Source of the DNA: Bactrocera neohumeralis
Taxonomy: Eukaryota; Arthropoda; Insecta; Diptera; Tephritidae
DNA: 64,000 nt
Assembly: GCF_024586455.1 (NCBI RefSeq)
Contig: NC_065923.1
Coordinates: forward strand, 868,001 to 932,000
Direction: 5' to 3'
Shown here: positions 26,781 to 37,259 of the stretch, one piece after another
Layout: every line of letters begins with the position of its first letter
Numbering within the stretch: the stretch's first letter is position 1
Translations under genes and position numbers: made by a program
Notes under the pieces: generated by a model
What the model saw: only the letters and a program-made list of their open reading frames with translations
What the model was told of the DNA's origin: nothing
Databases searched by the model: none

Positions 26781-28590
26781 ATGTCAACAACTTCTCCAAA
26801 TTCTGGAAATAGTAGTAGTAGCAACAACAACTCTACAAAAGCGACAAAACAAAGTCAACTTGACGTCGGCGACTCCTACAGTGACAGCAGTAGTATTGAA
26901 GAAAATCTTGAAGCTGAGGAACGACGTCGTAGAATTTTGAAAAATAGAAATAGGTAAAGTATTGTAAAAAAAGTATATTTTTTCTACATATTTCTTTAAT
27001 TATTCATTGATTCCTGTAGGAGCAGCGGGTATTTACAACGCAACATTTGCAGTAAATCACAGCCCCATCATCAGCTGACACAGCAGAGAATCAATATGAA
27101 TGCGGCAAGTGGTGCTATTCCGAAACATGACAAGACGGCCACAACAGGCGCTAGTTTATCTAATAATCCTGGTAGTGGTGCTATAATGCGTCCCGGGGAT
27201 CGTATTGCATTGTTAGTGGACAATGTCCGTTTCGTCATTGAACAAGCTTTGGTAACTGCACATCCAAACACCATGTTAGGAACAATGTTCAGTTCAGGCT
27301 TTCAATTTGTCCATCCTAATGAACGCGGCGAATACGAAGTAGCTGAAGGGATTTCACACACAGTTTTCCGTGCAATTTTGGAGTACTATAAAACTGGAAT
27401 AATACGCTGTCCTCCAACTGTATCTGTACCAGAACTAAAAGAGGCGTGTGATTATTTACTGATACCATTTGATGCGACCACAGTTCGATGCCAAAATTTA
27501 CGTGAGTTTTTTCAAAATATATCTATATACATATACATACAAAACAGTTAAACATCAAGGAATCGATAATATATTATTATAAGATTTAGAACACCATTAC
27601 TCATAAAAATCTGTACCAAATTAGTATTATTTAGTAGCATTCTTCTCTCTCCCCTCTTTCTCGTTGTTGTTTCGACTTTTTAATACGTACTTATTTCCCC
27701 TTCCCCCATATACGTTTATATGTTCGCACGCATGTATTCTCGTCTAAAAGGAGGTTTACTACATGAACTCAGCAACGAAGGTGCCCGCCAACAATTTGAA
27801 GTTTTTCTTGAAGATCTAATACTGCCCTTAATGGTTGCATCAGCTCAACGTGGTGACCGAGAATGTCATGTTGTAGTTTTATTAGACGACGACGTTGTAG
27901 ACTGGGATGAAGAATTTCCTCCTCAAATGGGTGAAGAATACTGCCAAAGTAAGTAATTGAAAAATATTTGATATTTCTGTTACCAGCTTAAAATATGTAT
28001 AATTCCAGCTGTGCACAGCACCGCTATGCATCGATTTTTTAAATACATTGAGAATCGTGACGTTGCCAAGCAAGTAATGAAAGACCGTGGATTAAAGAAA
28101 ATACGTTGTGGAATCGAAGGATATCCAACGCACAAAGAGAAAATTCGTCGAAGACCAGGTGGTAGAGCAGAGGTAATTTACAGCTACGTACAACGTCCTT
28201 TTATACACATGTCTTGGGAGAAGGAGGAAGCAAAAAGTCGTCACGTTGACTTTCAATGTGTTAAATCAAAATCAGTAACAAATTTGGCAGAGGCTAATGC
28301 AGATCCTCCTTTAGAACTCGACGCAAGTAATATACACAATTATTAATAATAAAATGTACTCATTTAAAAGAAAACGATTCATATATAACTTAGGTGGCAA
28401 TCCAATAAGGCCTCCAGAAGTGAATATTAATGCTGAGGCACGTGTACCTTTCGTTCCTGAAGTTGAAGTGGCCGGCGGTGGAGGCATTGATGCACCTGTC
28501 GCAGTAGCCGTTGACGAAGCGGCAGGTGGAGTAATAATGCTTAACGAACTTGAACAGGCCTCTGGTGGAACTATCGAAGAGTCAATCTAA
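26781..28590 (+). CDS. BTBD10/KCTD20-like BTB-domain protein
   Basis: Orthologue of vertebrate BTBD10 (GMRP1), a BTB protein reported to bind Akt and keep it phosphorylated. Five exons: 26781-26953, 27020-27501, 27751-27948, 28009-28326 and 28394-28590, all GT-AG and in frame, giving 455 residues. A Ser/Asn-rich N-terminus is followed by a BTB fold at about 118-220 (DRIALLVDNVRF, NTMLGTMFSSGF, EYYKTGIIRCP), then the family-specific C-terminal half with LLHELSNEGAR, DDDVVDWDEEFPPQMGEEY, RFFKYIENRDVAK and RPFIHMSWEKEE, which match BTBD10 nearly word for word. The tail (GGNPIRPPEV to the stop) is low complexity and fly-specific. The ATG at 26781 is preceded by acg, an A at -3, a good fly start context. 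It converges with glycerol kinase 230 bp downstream. Confidence 0.92.
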
Positions 28591-28743
28591 ATCCACATGT
28601 CCTAACACACAAAACTTAGCATTTGTGAGAACTCATTTATGATATATAGACGTATGTATTTACTCACTGATTCTTCATATGTATAACCAAATACAACTAT
28701 GATATTAATATACGTTTTCTATTTACTAAAAACCGATTTTTTT

Positions 28744-28749
28744 TTTATT
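28744..28749 (-). terminator. Polyadenylation signal, glycerol kinase
   Basis: Minus-strand AATAAA about 75 bp beyond the glycerol kinase stop codon, inside the short convergent spacer shared with the BTBD10-like gene. Confidence 0.45.
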
Positions 28750-28823
28750 TGGATGAATTTAGAACTCAACATTTCATAAGCATGTAAATTTAAAACAGAA
28801 AAAAGTTATTCACTATCCGAAAC

Positions 28824-31800
28824 TTAGAAGTCGAGTTTCGAAGCTTCGGTCAATGTTGAAGTATCCCAATTCATACAACGTTCCACAGCCATTTTCCACT
28901 TTTTGTAACGCATATTCCTTTCGTGATTTCCAATAGTTGGTTTAAAAGTGGTCATTTGACCTGAGCTGCCAGCAAGCGGTGCAGTGATGTCAAAGCTAGG
29001 TTTTACAACCATATAAGCCGCCAAAGCCGCTCCCTAATATAGTAAATACATTTGAAAATCTATATAAAAAAACATTTCTTCCTTAATCATACCAAAGCAG
29101 TTGTTTCTTGCATTTTAGCGCGAACCACACTAATGCCTACCAGATCGGCTTGCAATTGTAAAAATAAATTATTCGCGGTCATACCACCATCAACCATTAA
29201 TTTCGTCATTGGTATGCCACAGTCTTTACGCATTGATTCTAAAATGTCTCGTACTTGAAAGCAGATAGCCTCAAGAGTAGCACGTACAATATGTTCACTG
29301 GTTGTTTCTTCACTCAAACCACAAATGACACTGAAATAAGGTGTATCCACTGCGTTTATATTATATCCAAGTATGAGTGTAGAGGACTTACCCGCGAGCC
29401 TCTTGATTCCAATATGGTGCATACAGTCCACTGAATGCCGGAACAAAATAAACATCTAAAGAGTTATCGACTTTGCTGGCCATCTCTTCAACTTGACTAA
29501 CCGAATCGAATAACTCCAAATTATTTTTCATCCAATTTATGGCCGCGCCAGCAATCGCAACACTACCTTCTAATGCATACATTAGCGGAGCTCGTGGTCC
29601 CAATTGATACCCGACTGTTGTTAATAAACCATGCTTGGATTGCACCATTGATGTTCCCGTATTATAGAGAAGAAAACATCCCGTTCCATACGTGGATTTG
29701 GCAAGCCCATGGCTTAAGCATTGTTGGCCTACAAGTGCCGCCTGTTGATCTCCTAAACATGACGTAATGGGGACACCTTTTAAAATGCCAACCGTTACAT
29801 CACCATAATGCTCTGCACTTGAACGTATTTGTGGTAACATAGAAAGTGGTAAGCCAAAAAACCGCAACAGATGTGGGTCCCATCTTAACGTCTCTATGTT
29901 CATTAGCATGGTACGAGAGGCATTTGTCACATCAGTTAGGTGAACCCCTCCATTAGGACCTCCTGTCAATTTATAAATCAGCCAAGTATCGACTGTCCCA
30001 ACTTGACAGTTATTGGCTTCCATGGCCCTTTGAACTTCTCCAACATGGTCGCGCATCCAACGCATTTTCAACGCAGAGAAATACGGGGAAAGGGGGAGAC
30101 CACATAGCGGTTTTAAATAATTGATATTACGTGATTTGTTTGGTATTGTCTCAACTAGTTCATCAACCGTACTAGATGTGCGATTATCTAGCCAAATAAT
30201 GGCATTATGTAATGGTCTACCCGTCTCCCGATCCCAAACAATAGTTGATTCCCTTTGGTTAGTAATACCTATAGCAACGATGTCCTTAAAATATATAGCA
30301 CGGAAGTATTTTAATGGAATTAATGCATTAAATGTACATTTTAAAGATGTATGTATCATAAGTCAAATTCATATAATAATAATAAAGAGTTTAAAGAAAA
30401 ATTGGTTTGCAAAAAATATGTGTATGTATACATACATACATACATACATATTTATAGAATTGTTCGCAGTTAGAAAATTAGTGGAGTATATATGGAGGCG
30501 TCATACATACATACATACAAATATACTTCTTACAGAAAAACATTTTTAAAACATTACCACTAGCTTTTTAAAGGTATACATATGTATGTAGATATATCAT
30601 TGCCTTTAAAATATTTGTGCATAATATACATTTTCTTATTACAATTAAAGTAAAATACAATTAAGTTCGAATAAATTTTTTAATTAAACTGATTCTCATC
30701 AGAATAAATATATTTTTGACTATGGAAATAAAAATAACAACCCTGGCCCAATGGTGAAACAGCACAGATGGTGAGTAACTTATTTGTCACTCAATTAATT
30801 TGACATTTTTTTCACAAATAGAAAATAAACGGAATAAGACAATAAAAGCAGAAAACACAGTATATACTGTGACCAAGTTTTGAAAAGTGGCCTTATCAAT
30901 GCTTTTCTTCCAAAGACTAAAGCGATTTGTAGGTGGAACTGTTCCTTCAGACTATTTTGGCTTTGCCAATATTTCATCAAAAATGTCCTCCAACCAAGCA
31001 TCCAAGGTTATTGCTATCGGGCAGATGTGTGCCTCGAACAATAAAGCTAACAATATGAAACAAGTTGAAGAATTATTTTGCAAAGCGAAAACGCAAAAAG
31101 CGACATTTTTATTTCTGCCAGAATGCTGTGATTTCGTAGGGGAACACCGAAAACAAACATTGGAGTTGTCAGAACCTTTGGAAGGTGCAACTATGGCTCA
31201 GTATAAGGAATTGGCTAAAACCAATAAAATGTGGGTATCACTGGGTGGTATTCATGAGTCTATACTCGATACAAACAATGATAAAACCGATAAAATATAT
31301 AATACACATGTACTGGTTAATGATTTTGGTGAAGTTGTGAGCGTCTATCGAAAGTTACATCTATTCGATGTCGAAACAGAGGAAATGCGTTTTCGTGAAT
31401 CAGATGTAGTGACACCAGGTTCCCATCTGGTATCCCCAGTCAACACTCCTATAGGTTTATTGGGCATGCAAATATGTTATGATCTACGATTTGGTGAAGC
31501 TAGTTCTATTTTACGCAAATTTGGAGCCCAAATACTCACGTATCCATCAGCATTTGCTTACTCGACGGGTAAAGCTCATTGGGAGGTATTATTACGAGCG
31601 CGTGCCATTGAAAATCAATGCTATGTTATTGCCGCAGCTCAAATTGGTGCACACAACAGTAAGCGTACCAGTTGGGGTCATGCTCTAATCGTTGACCCCT
31701 GGGGGAAGGTGTTGGCGAATTGTGAGGAAAACGATTTGACGATCGCAACAGCAGAAATTGATTTAAACAAAAATTATTTTGTACAAAAGAGCATGCCAGT

Positions 31801-32842
31801 AATGCGACACAAGCGTAATGATGTTTACTCACTAACTTCCTTTGGAATGGGAACAATAGATATTACTCAAGATTATAATTTTGCTAATAATATTATCAAA
31901 AAGGAAACTGTATTTTACGAAACCGAGCATTGTTTTGCATTTACTAATCTACGCTGCGTTGTAGAGGGACATGTATTGGTTTCAACAAAGCGAGTGACTC
32001 AGCGTCTGGATAGTTTGTTGTGTCACGAAATTTGTGATCTCTTCTCAACAGTTTGTAAGGTGCAAAGAATGCTTGAGAATTTTTATAAAACAACTTCTGC
32101 AACAGTCACCGTTCAGGATGGTCCCGATGCCGGTCAAACAGTACCGCATGTACATTTCCACATTCTGCCTCGCCGTCCACGGGACTTTAAGGAAAACGAC
32201 CATATTTATACTAAAATGGACGATCGATGTTTGGATCAACCTGATCGCTCACTAGAGGATCGTATAATAGAAGCTCAAAAGTACCGCAGCTTCATGAATA
32301 GACAATAAACTTATATTGCTGCATCAAGCAAAGAAATAAGCTTTTGTAAAATAGGGATGGGTAATGAAATGTTGAATGTGTAAAAATTGTTATTAATTTG
32401 TATTTATCTATGTACATATATACATATATAACTAAATTAATAAAAAAATATATATATTTTCCTTAAATAATAAAAGGACTATTTGAATCATGCTAAAAAA
32501 TACTAGTTTACGTGTATAGTAAATATATATGTATATTGATATTTACCTCAACCGAACCTCCTAGTTTCTGGAGTTTCTTTACGGCTTCCTCAATGCACTC
32601 AATTACCACATTATATATAACAATAGGATCTTGTTCCACCCATCCTTCCTACAAAAATTGTTAATAATTTACTTATATTGTAAATATGCATTTTTAAATA
32701 TTTTAATCCAAACCTGCGGATAAATAGATGGTACGGGAATTTGGTGATAACAAACGACATTGTTGGTACCGGCTCGAAAAATCATAAAACGGGCTGATGT
32801 TGTTCCTTCATCAATGGATCCCACTAATTTTCCAAGAGACAT
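28824..32842 (-). CDS. Gk: Glycerol kinase
   Basis: Phosphorylates glycerol with ATP to sn-glycerol 3-phosphate, feeding glycolysis and lipid synthesis. Five coding exons: 32842-32714, 32648-32547, 30284-29392, 29330-29093 and 29033-28824, GT-AG and in frame, 523 residues, the usual length. It shows the FGGY-kinase features: N-terminal VGSIDEGTTSARF phosphate loop, EGWVEQDP, GITNQRES, IIWLDNR, DTWLIYKLTGG, TNASRTML, the GDQQAALVGQ active-site segment with its Asp, YGTGCFLLYNTG, GAAINW, and VDGGMTANN near the end. The ATG at 32842 begins MSLGKLVGS; upstream frame has no ATG. The 2.26-kb second intron holds NitFhit on the other strand. Flies carry more than one Gk paralogue and I cannot say which number this is. 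Confidence 0.95.
30285..32546 (-). other. Large Gk intron that contains NitFhit
   Basis: Second intron of glycerol kinase, with donor GTAAAT after 32547 and acceptor TTTAAG before 30284. Apart from NitFhit on the opposite strand it has AT-rich DNA and (ATAC)n tracts around 30424-30455 and 30505-30530. Confidence 0.85.
30899..32308 (+). CDS. NitFhit: NitFhit, nitrilase-Fhit fusion protein
   Basis: Single-exon gene of 469 residues joining a Nit1-type amidase to an Fhit diadenosine-polyphosphate hydrolase, the invertebrate fusion. Nit1 relatives are deaminated-glutathione amidases; Fhit cleaves Ap3A/Ap4A. The nitrilase triad is visible: Glu75 in FLPECCDF, Lys152 in YRKLHLFD, Cys193 in MQICYDLRFGE. 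The C-terminal part has HIT-family sequence (VLVSTKRVTQRL) and the HVHFH triad at about 417-421. The first ATG (30899) gives MLFFQRLKRFVGG, a basic hydrophobic leader that could target mitochondria; a second ATG at 30983 (MSSNQASK) would give a cytosolic form. It lies antisense inside a glycerol kinase intron. The stop codon overlaps an AATAAA. Confidence 0.97.
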   Translation: MLFFQRLKRFVGGTVPSDYFGFANISSKMSSNQASKVIAIGQMCASNNKANNMKQVEELFCKAKTQKATFLFLPECCDFVGEHRKQTLELSEPLEGATMAQYKELAKTNKMWVSLGGIHESILDTNNDKTDKIYNTHVLVNDFGEVVSVYRKLHLFDVETEEMRFRESDVVTPGSHLVSPVNTPIGLLGMQICYDLRFGEASSILRKFGAQILTYPSAFAYSTGKAHWEVLLRARAIENQCYVIAAAQIGAHNSKRTSWGHALIVDPWGKVLANCEENDLTIATAEIDLNKNYFVQKSMPVMRHKRNDVYSLTSFGMGTIDITQDYNFANNIIKKETVFYETEHCFAFTNLRCVVEGHVLVSTKRVTQRLDSLLCHEICDLFSTVCKVQRMLENFYKTTSATVTVQDGPDAGQTVPHVHFHILPRRPRDFKENDHIYTKMDDRCLDQPDRSLEDRIIEAQKYRSFMNRQ

Positions 32843-33770
32843 ATTATTCAAATTTATTTTTCTGTTGACAAAAAAGGCGACTTCTTTATTTTCGTGCTGT
32901 GTGGTTTTTGATGTTTCCACCGTTGAACTTTGATATTTACGCCGATAATAGCAGATTGATATTACTTTTATTGAAAAGTTCTTGACAACAGATATCCCAG
33001 TATGAAAGAATTTGTATAATCTGCGTAAACATATGTATAAACAAGCTTTTTACCAAAAGTTATTAATTATTTATTTGCTATTTTTCACTGTTATCGTTGT
33101 TTATCTTTTTCCGGTTTTGCATAAATTTATGACATAAGAAACTGATAAGAATTCAACACGGTCGCATTTATAAGCATTGTACTGCAAAATTACTCAACGT
33201 GCATGTATGTGTATTATAAAATAATATATTATGATTGTGTTTTATTTGTTTACTTTTGTATGAACTCTTCAATATTCTGACATTTTATTATGTTTTTAAT
33301 ACCCCGGACCTTACAGAGTCAAGATGATGTCAATTTCTTCTTTCAAATTATATTATTAATTTATATCAAGAATTTTAAGTGGTTTCCATGATGACGACGC
33401 CTTGAAACTATTATCGATTAGCAAGTTGCTTGTAGGTCACATCACAGCTTTCAATTTCCGTCAATTTTTACAAATAGTTCGTGTGATTAATTTGAAAGCA
33501 AGTTCCTGAACATGTAACAGCAGTGAAAGTGCTTGCTGTGAAAAGTTTTATTCTTGTTAAAATAGTACCCTGTATTTCTGGTTTCAATCGCAGCTAAGTT
33601 CGCTTAAAGCATTGCAATATTTTATTAGCAAATATTGGTATGGAAAAATATCATTTTACAAAAAATTGTGGAATTTATTTACATAGCGTGCAAAGACATT
33701 ATTTATATTGACAAAAGCCAATTGGCTAGCTAAATTTTTAGGTGATTCCATAAACAAATACATATATACC
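32843..33770. promoter_or_regulatory. Divergent promoter region of Gk and Prp4 kinase
   Basis: 928 bp between two start codons facing away from each other; it must hold both promoters and 5' UTRs. A half DRE-like core (ATTATCGATT at about 33410) is present. No TATA box with clear spacing was identified. Confidence 0.4.
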
Positions 33771-36700
33771 ATGTCTAGCGAAGATCAAAGGTAAATAGTT
33801 ATGGAAAATACATTTGAGGTTATGACTCCTCCGTGTTTAATATAACAAAAGTGTGTATATTGAAAAATTTTCACTTCACAGTTATGACTCTAGTGATTCA
33901 ACCATGGAAAAACGTTTTAAATATGCTTCGGGTTCACACAAAAAATCTAAAAAGGAAAAGAAACATAGAAAAACCAGTAAAAGTGAGAAATCTCATAGGA
34001 AGCACAAGAAGTCAAAGAAAAGACACCACAAACACAGCGAGTCGTCAGTTTCTGAAGATACCGGTGACAAACACCGTAGTGGCGCTCTTAATGAAAAGTT
34101 CACAGAAATAATGCACAAAGTCAGCAAAGATGTCAATCCACGAGGTGATCAACAAGCAAATGGAGGTGGGTTCAGCATAACAAAGACAAATCTTCAAACT
34201 GACCCCGGAAGTCTGGTAGAGGAGATTACCAAGACAATTCAAAATAATATTTATCCTACTATGGAAGTAGCATCATCCGGCAGTGAAAGTGAAATGTAAG
34301 TTAGGTGTCTTTAATGTCAAGATATATGTGTTATTGACATTCTTATTTCGCTGAATACAGTCAAAATGATGTAGCTAGTCCAGATGTTGCTATCATAGAA
34401 GACGAACTCAATCTCGAAGAATTAATGAAACAGAAGGCTTTACTTCAAGCTCGTTTAGGTGCATATTTATCAGAGTCCGATAGTGAAGATAGTCCCCCCA
34501 ATGAAGTTCCAATCATAAACCGCAGTATTTACAAAGAAACAGCAGAGGAAACTGCATGCGATGAAAAAATTAATACTAACAGCAAACAGGCAGTCAAAAC
34601 GCGTTCATTGTCAGCTTCATCGTCAATCAGTAAAAATGTTATTAGTAAACACAGTAAAAAATATATTTCAAATGAACCTGATGTTATATTATTGGATGAT
34701 TCTAGCGGAGGACATCATACTCCTGAATCTAAGCGCAAATCATCTCGTCCTTATGTCGATAGTAAAGATGAGCGTATGCCATCACCTCGCAGGAAGTCGT
34801 TAGGTGACCATTACCAACATCGTCATGCTCACCAGGAGTTTCAGGAAACGCGTGGACCTAGTTCACGAGATCGACATCCACACACCGGCAAACGGAGCCG
34901 CAGTCGATCGTTGCGTAGAGAATCGGAGACAAATATTCATCGACGTCGTGACGACAGCCACAACCGTGGCCGGCATCGGCGTGATATACATGATCAAAAC
35001 AGAAACAAAGAAGATCTTCGACTTGAAATAAATCGCGATAAACAACGCGAACGTGAAAATAGCCGTGACCGTGATCGCCGTGGGCGAGATGATCGAATTA
35101 GGCAGCAAGAGCGTAGTGGTGGAGATTGTTACGGTAACTCTCGTGGCCGAGAGCGTGAACGTGATCGAGACCATAGAATGCGTTCCCATAGCCGCAGTAA
35201 ATTTGAATCGGATCGGCGACGGGTGGAACGAGAGCGTCAACGCGATGGAAAATCCGAACGAGACAGCTGGAGAGGTGAAGATCGTGGTCGAGAACGTGAC
35301 AAGGATCGCTACCGTGGATCGCTCAGTGAAGGTCAAAAAGCTGAAATCAAAGACACAAGTAGTGATGACGGCGACAATTTAGATATTGACATTAACGAGG
35401 ATGAAGACGAAGAGGAAAAAATTATAGAGATGAGAAGAAAGCAGCGCGAAGAGTTGTTAAAGGTAATATACTGCGTTTATAATGTATTAAAGCATATAAA
35501 GATATTTTTTTGTATTACCAGAAACTTGGTGGTAAAAAGGAGGCATCACCACCAAAAAATTTCACACATTCTCAAAGGGATTGCAGTCCACCTATCAAAT
35601 ATGATTTAGAAGACCCTGCGCCGTTGATACAAAACGCTCCAACAAAGGGTTCAGTTGAAGAGCCCAGCCATGCGGAGGATAAGGACATGGATGAAGATAA
35701 AAAAATAAAAAATTCTACAAAAGAAAAACGGCCCGAGTGGGATATGTTTGCAGATCAAGATGTGGATTCTAATTTCGATGTGAGTCGATTGCTTGTAACT
35801 GTCTTCATTTCAGCTTAAATCAATTGAAGTTTTCATTAAAAAAAAATTTTTTTGTTCAGTCTCCTAATACAATAGTATTAAATAAAACACAAATTGAAAA
35901 TCCTGCATTGACTGACAATTGGGACGATGCCGAAGGATACTATCGTGTGCGCATTGGAGAAATTCTCGACAACCGTTATGTCGTTAGTGGGTACACTGGA
36001 CAAGGTGTATTCAGTAACGTAGTAAGAGCTCGTGATCAAGCGCGTGGAAATGCCAACGTGGCTGTAAAAATTATACGTAATAACGAAATAATGTAAGAAA
36101 ATATATAATTTTAAATTCCTTTTATGAAACCAATTATTTTAGGCACAAAACTGGTCTGCGTGAATTGGAGATTCTGAAGAAGTTAAATGATGCTGATCCA
36201 GAAGATAGATTTCATTGCTTACGACTTTTCCGACATTTTTTTCACAAACAGGTTAGAATCAATCGCGTACATTAAAAAAAAATTATAATTAGTAATAATT
36301 TTTGTCCTTCAATTTAGCATCTATGTATGGTATTTGAACCACTATCTATGAACCTGCGAGAAGTGCTTAAAAAATATGGCAAAAATGTAGGTTTACACAT
36401 CAAAGCGGTGCGGAGCTATACCCAACAATTGTTTTTGGCTCTTAAGCTGCTCAAAAAGACGGGCATACTCCATGCAGATATTAAGCCCGACAACATTTTA
36501 GTGAATGAGAATAATTTGTGTTTGAAGCTTTGTGATTTTGGTTCTGCATCAACTATTAACGACAACGAAATTACACCATATTTGATATCGCGCTTTTATC
36601 GTGCACCAGAAATAATATTGGGCATTACATATGACTATGGTATTGACATGTGGTCCGCGGGTTGTACAATATATGAGTTATACACGGGTAAAATACTCTT

Positions 36701-37259
36701 TAGTGGAAAGAGTAACAACCAAATGCTGAAATTTTTCATGGACTTAAAAGGTAATACCATTAAGAAATTTCTTTCCATCAGGCTTGCAAATAATGCATTA
36801 ATTTAATTTTATAAATCAAGCGACACGTTCCACAAATAATTGTCAAAAAAGCAATAAATATTTTCTCAATTTCTCATTCCAGGGAAAATACCAAATCGAA
36901 TTATTCGCAAGGGTCAATTCAAAGACCAACATTTTGATCAGAGCTGCAACTTCCTTTATCATGAAATTGACAAAATCACAGAACGGGTAATTATTTTATT
37001 AGTATACGTAAATGAATTGTTTTATTTACTTTAGTAAAAAAATTATTATTTGTAGGAAAAAATCGTTGTTATGCCTGTAATAAAAGCTACCCGAAATTTG
37101 CAACAAGAACTTATTGCTGACCAGAATTTACCAGATGATCAACAACGTAAAGTAACGCAACTAAAAGATCTATTGGATAATATGTTTGCACTTGATCCAT
37201 CGAAACGGATTTCCTTGAATCAAGCACTCACACATCCTTTCATTCAAGAAAAGATGTAG
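33771..37259 (+). CDS. Prp4-type spliceosome-associated Ser/Thr kinase
   Basis: Orthologue of PRPF4B/Prp4 kinase, which acts in the nucleus on U4/U6-U5 tri-snRNP components during spliceosome activation. Nine exons: 33771-33790, 33882-34295, 34361-35462, 35522-35779, 35860-36092, 36143-36251, 36318-36750, 36883-36986 and 37056-37259, all GT-AG, giving 958 residues. N-terminal two thirds: a Lys-rich KKSKKEKKHRK segment, then RS/RD/RE-rich repeats like splicing factors. Kinase domain from about 634: glycine loop GYTGQGVFSNV, VAVK with Lys668, HADIKPDN with Asp766 (Ala replaces Arg of HRD, normal for this family), CDFGSAS with Asp785, and ISRFYRAPE. The C-terminus DPSKRISLNQALTHPFIQEKM fits the family end. 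The first exon is only 20 coding bases. Confidence 0.95.

Noticed and set aside
29087..29455. Separate small minus-strand gene beginning MFILFRHSVDCMHHIG
   Set aside because: The first part is intron read-through; the conserved part from VICGLSEE belongs to glycerol kinase exon 4.
34863..35382. Open frames antisense and shifted to the Prp4K RS/RD region
   Set aside because: Arginine-aspartate repeats read backwards or shifted give open Thr/Ile/Val-rich frames; no independent evidence.
36472..36495. Prp4 kinase lacks Arg in its HRD motif, possible pseudokinase
   Set aside because: HAD replaces HRD throughout the Prp4 kinase family; the catalytic Asp, Lys and DFG are all present.
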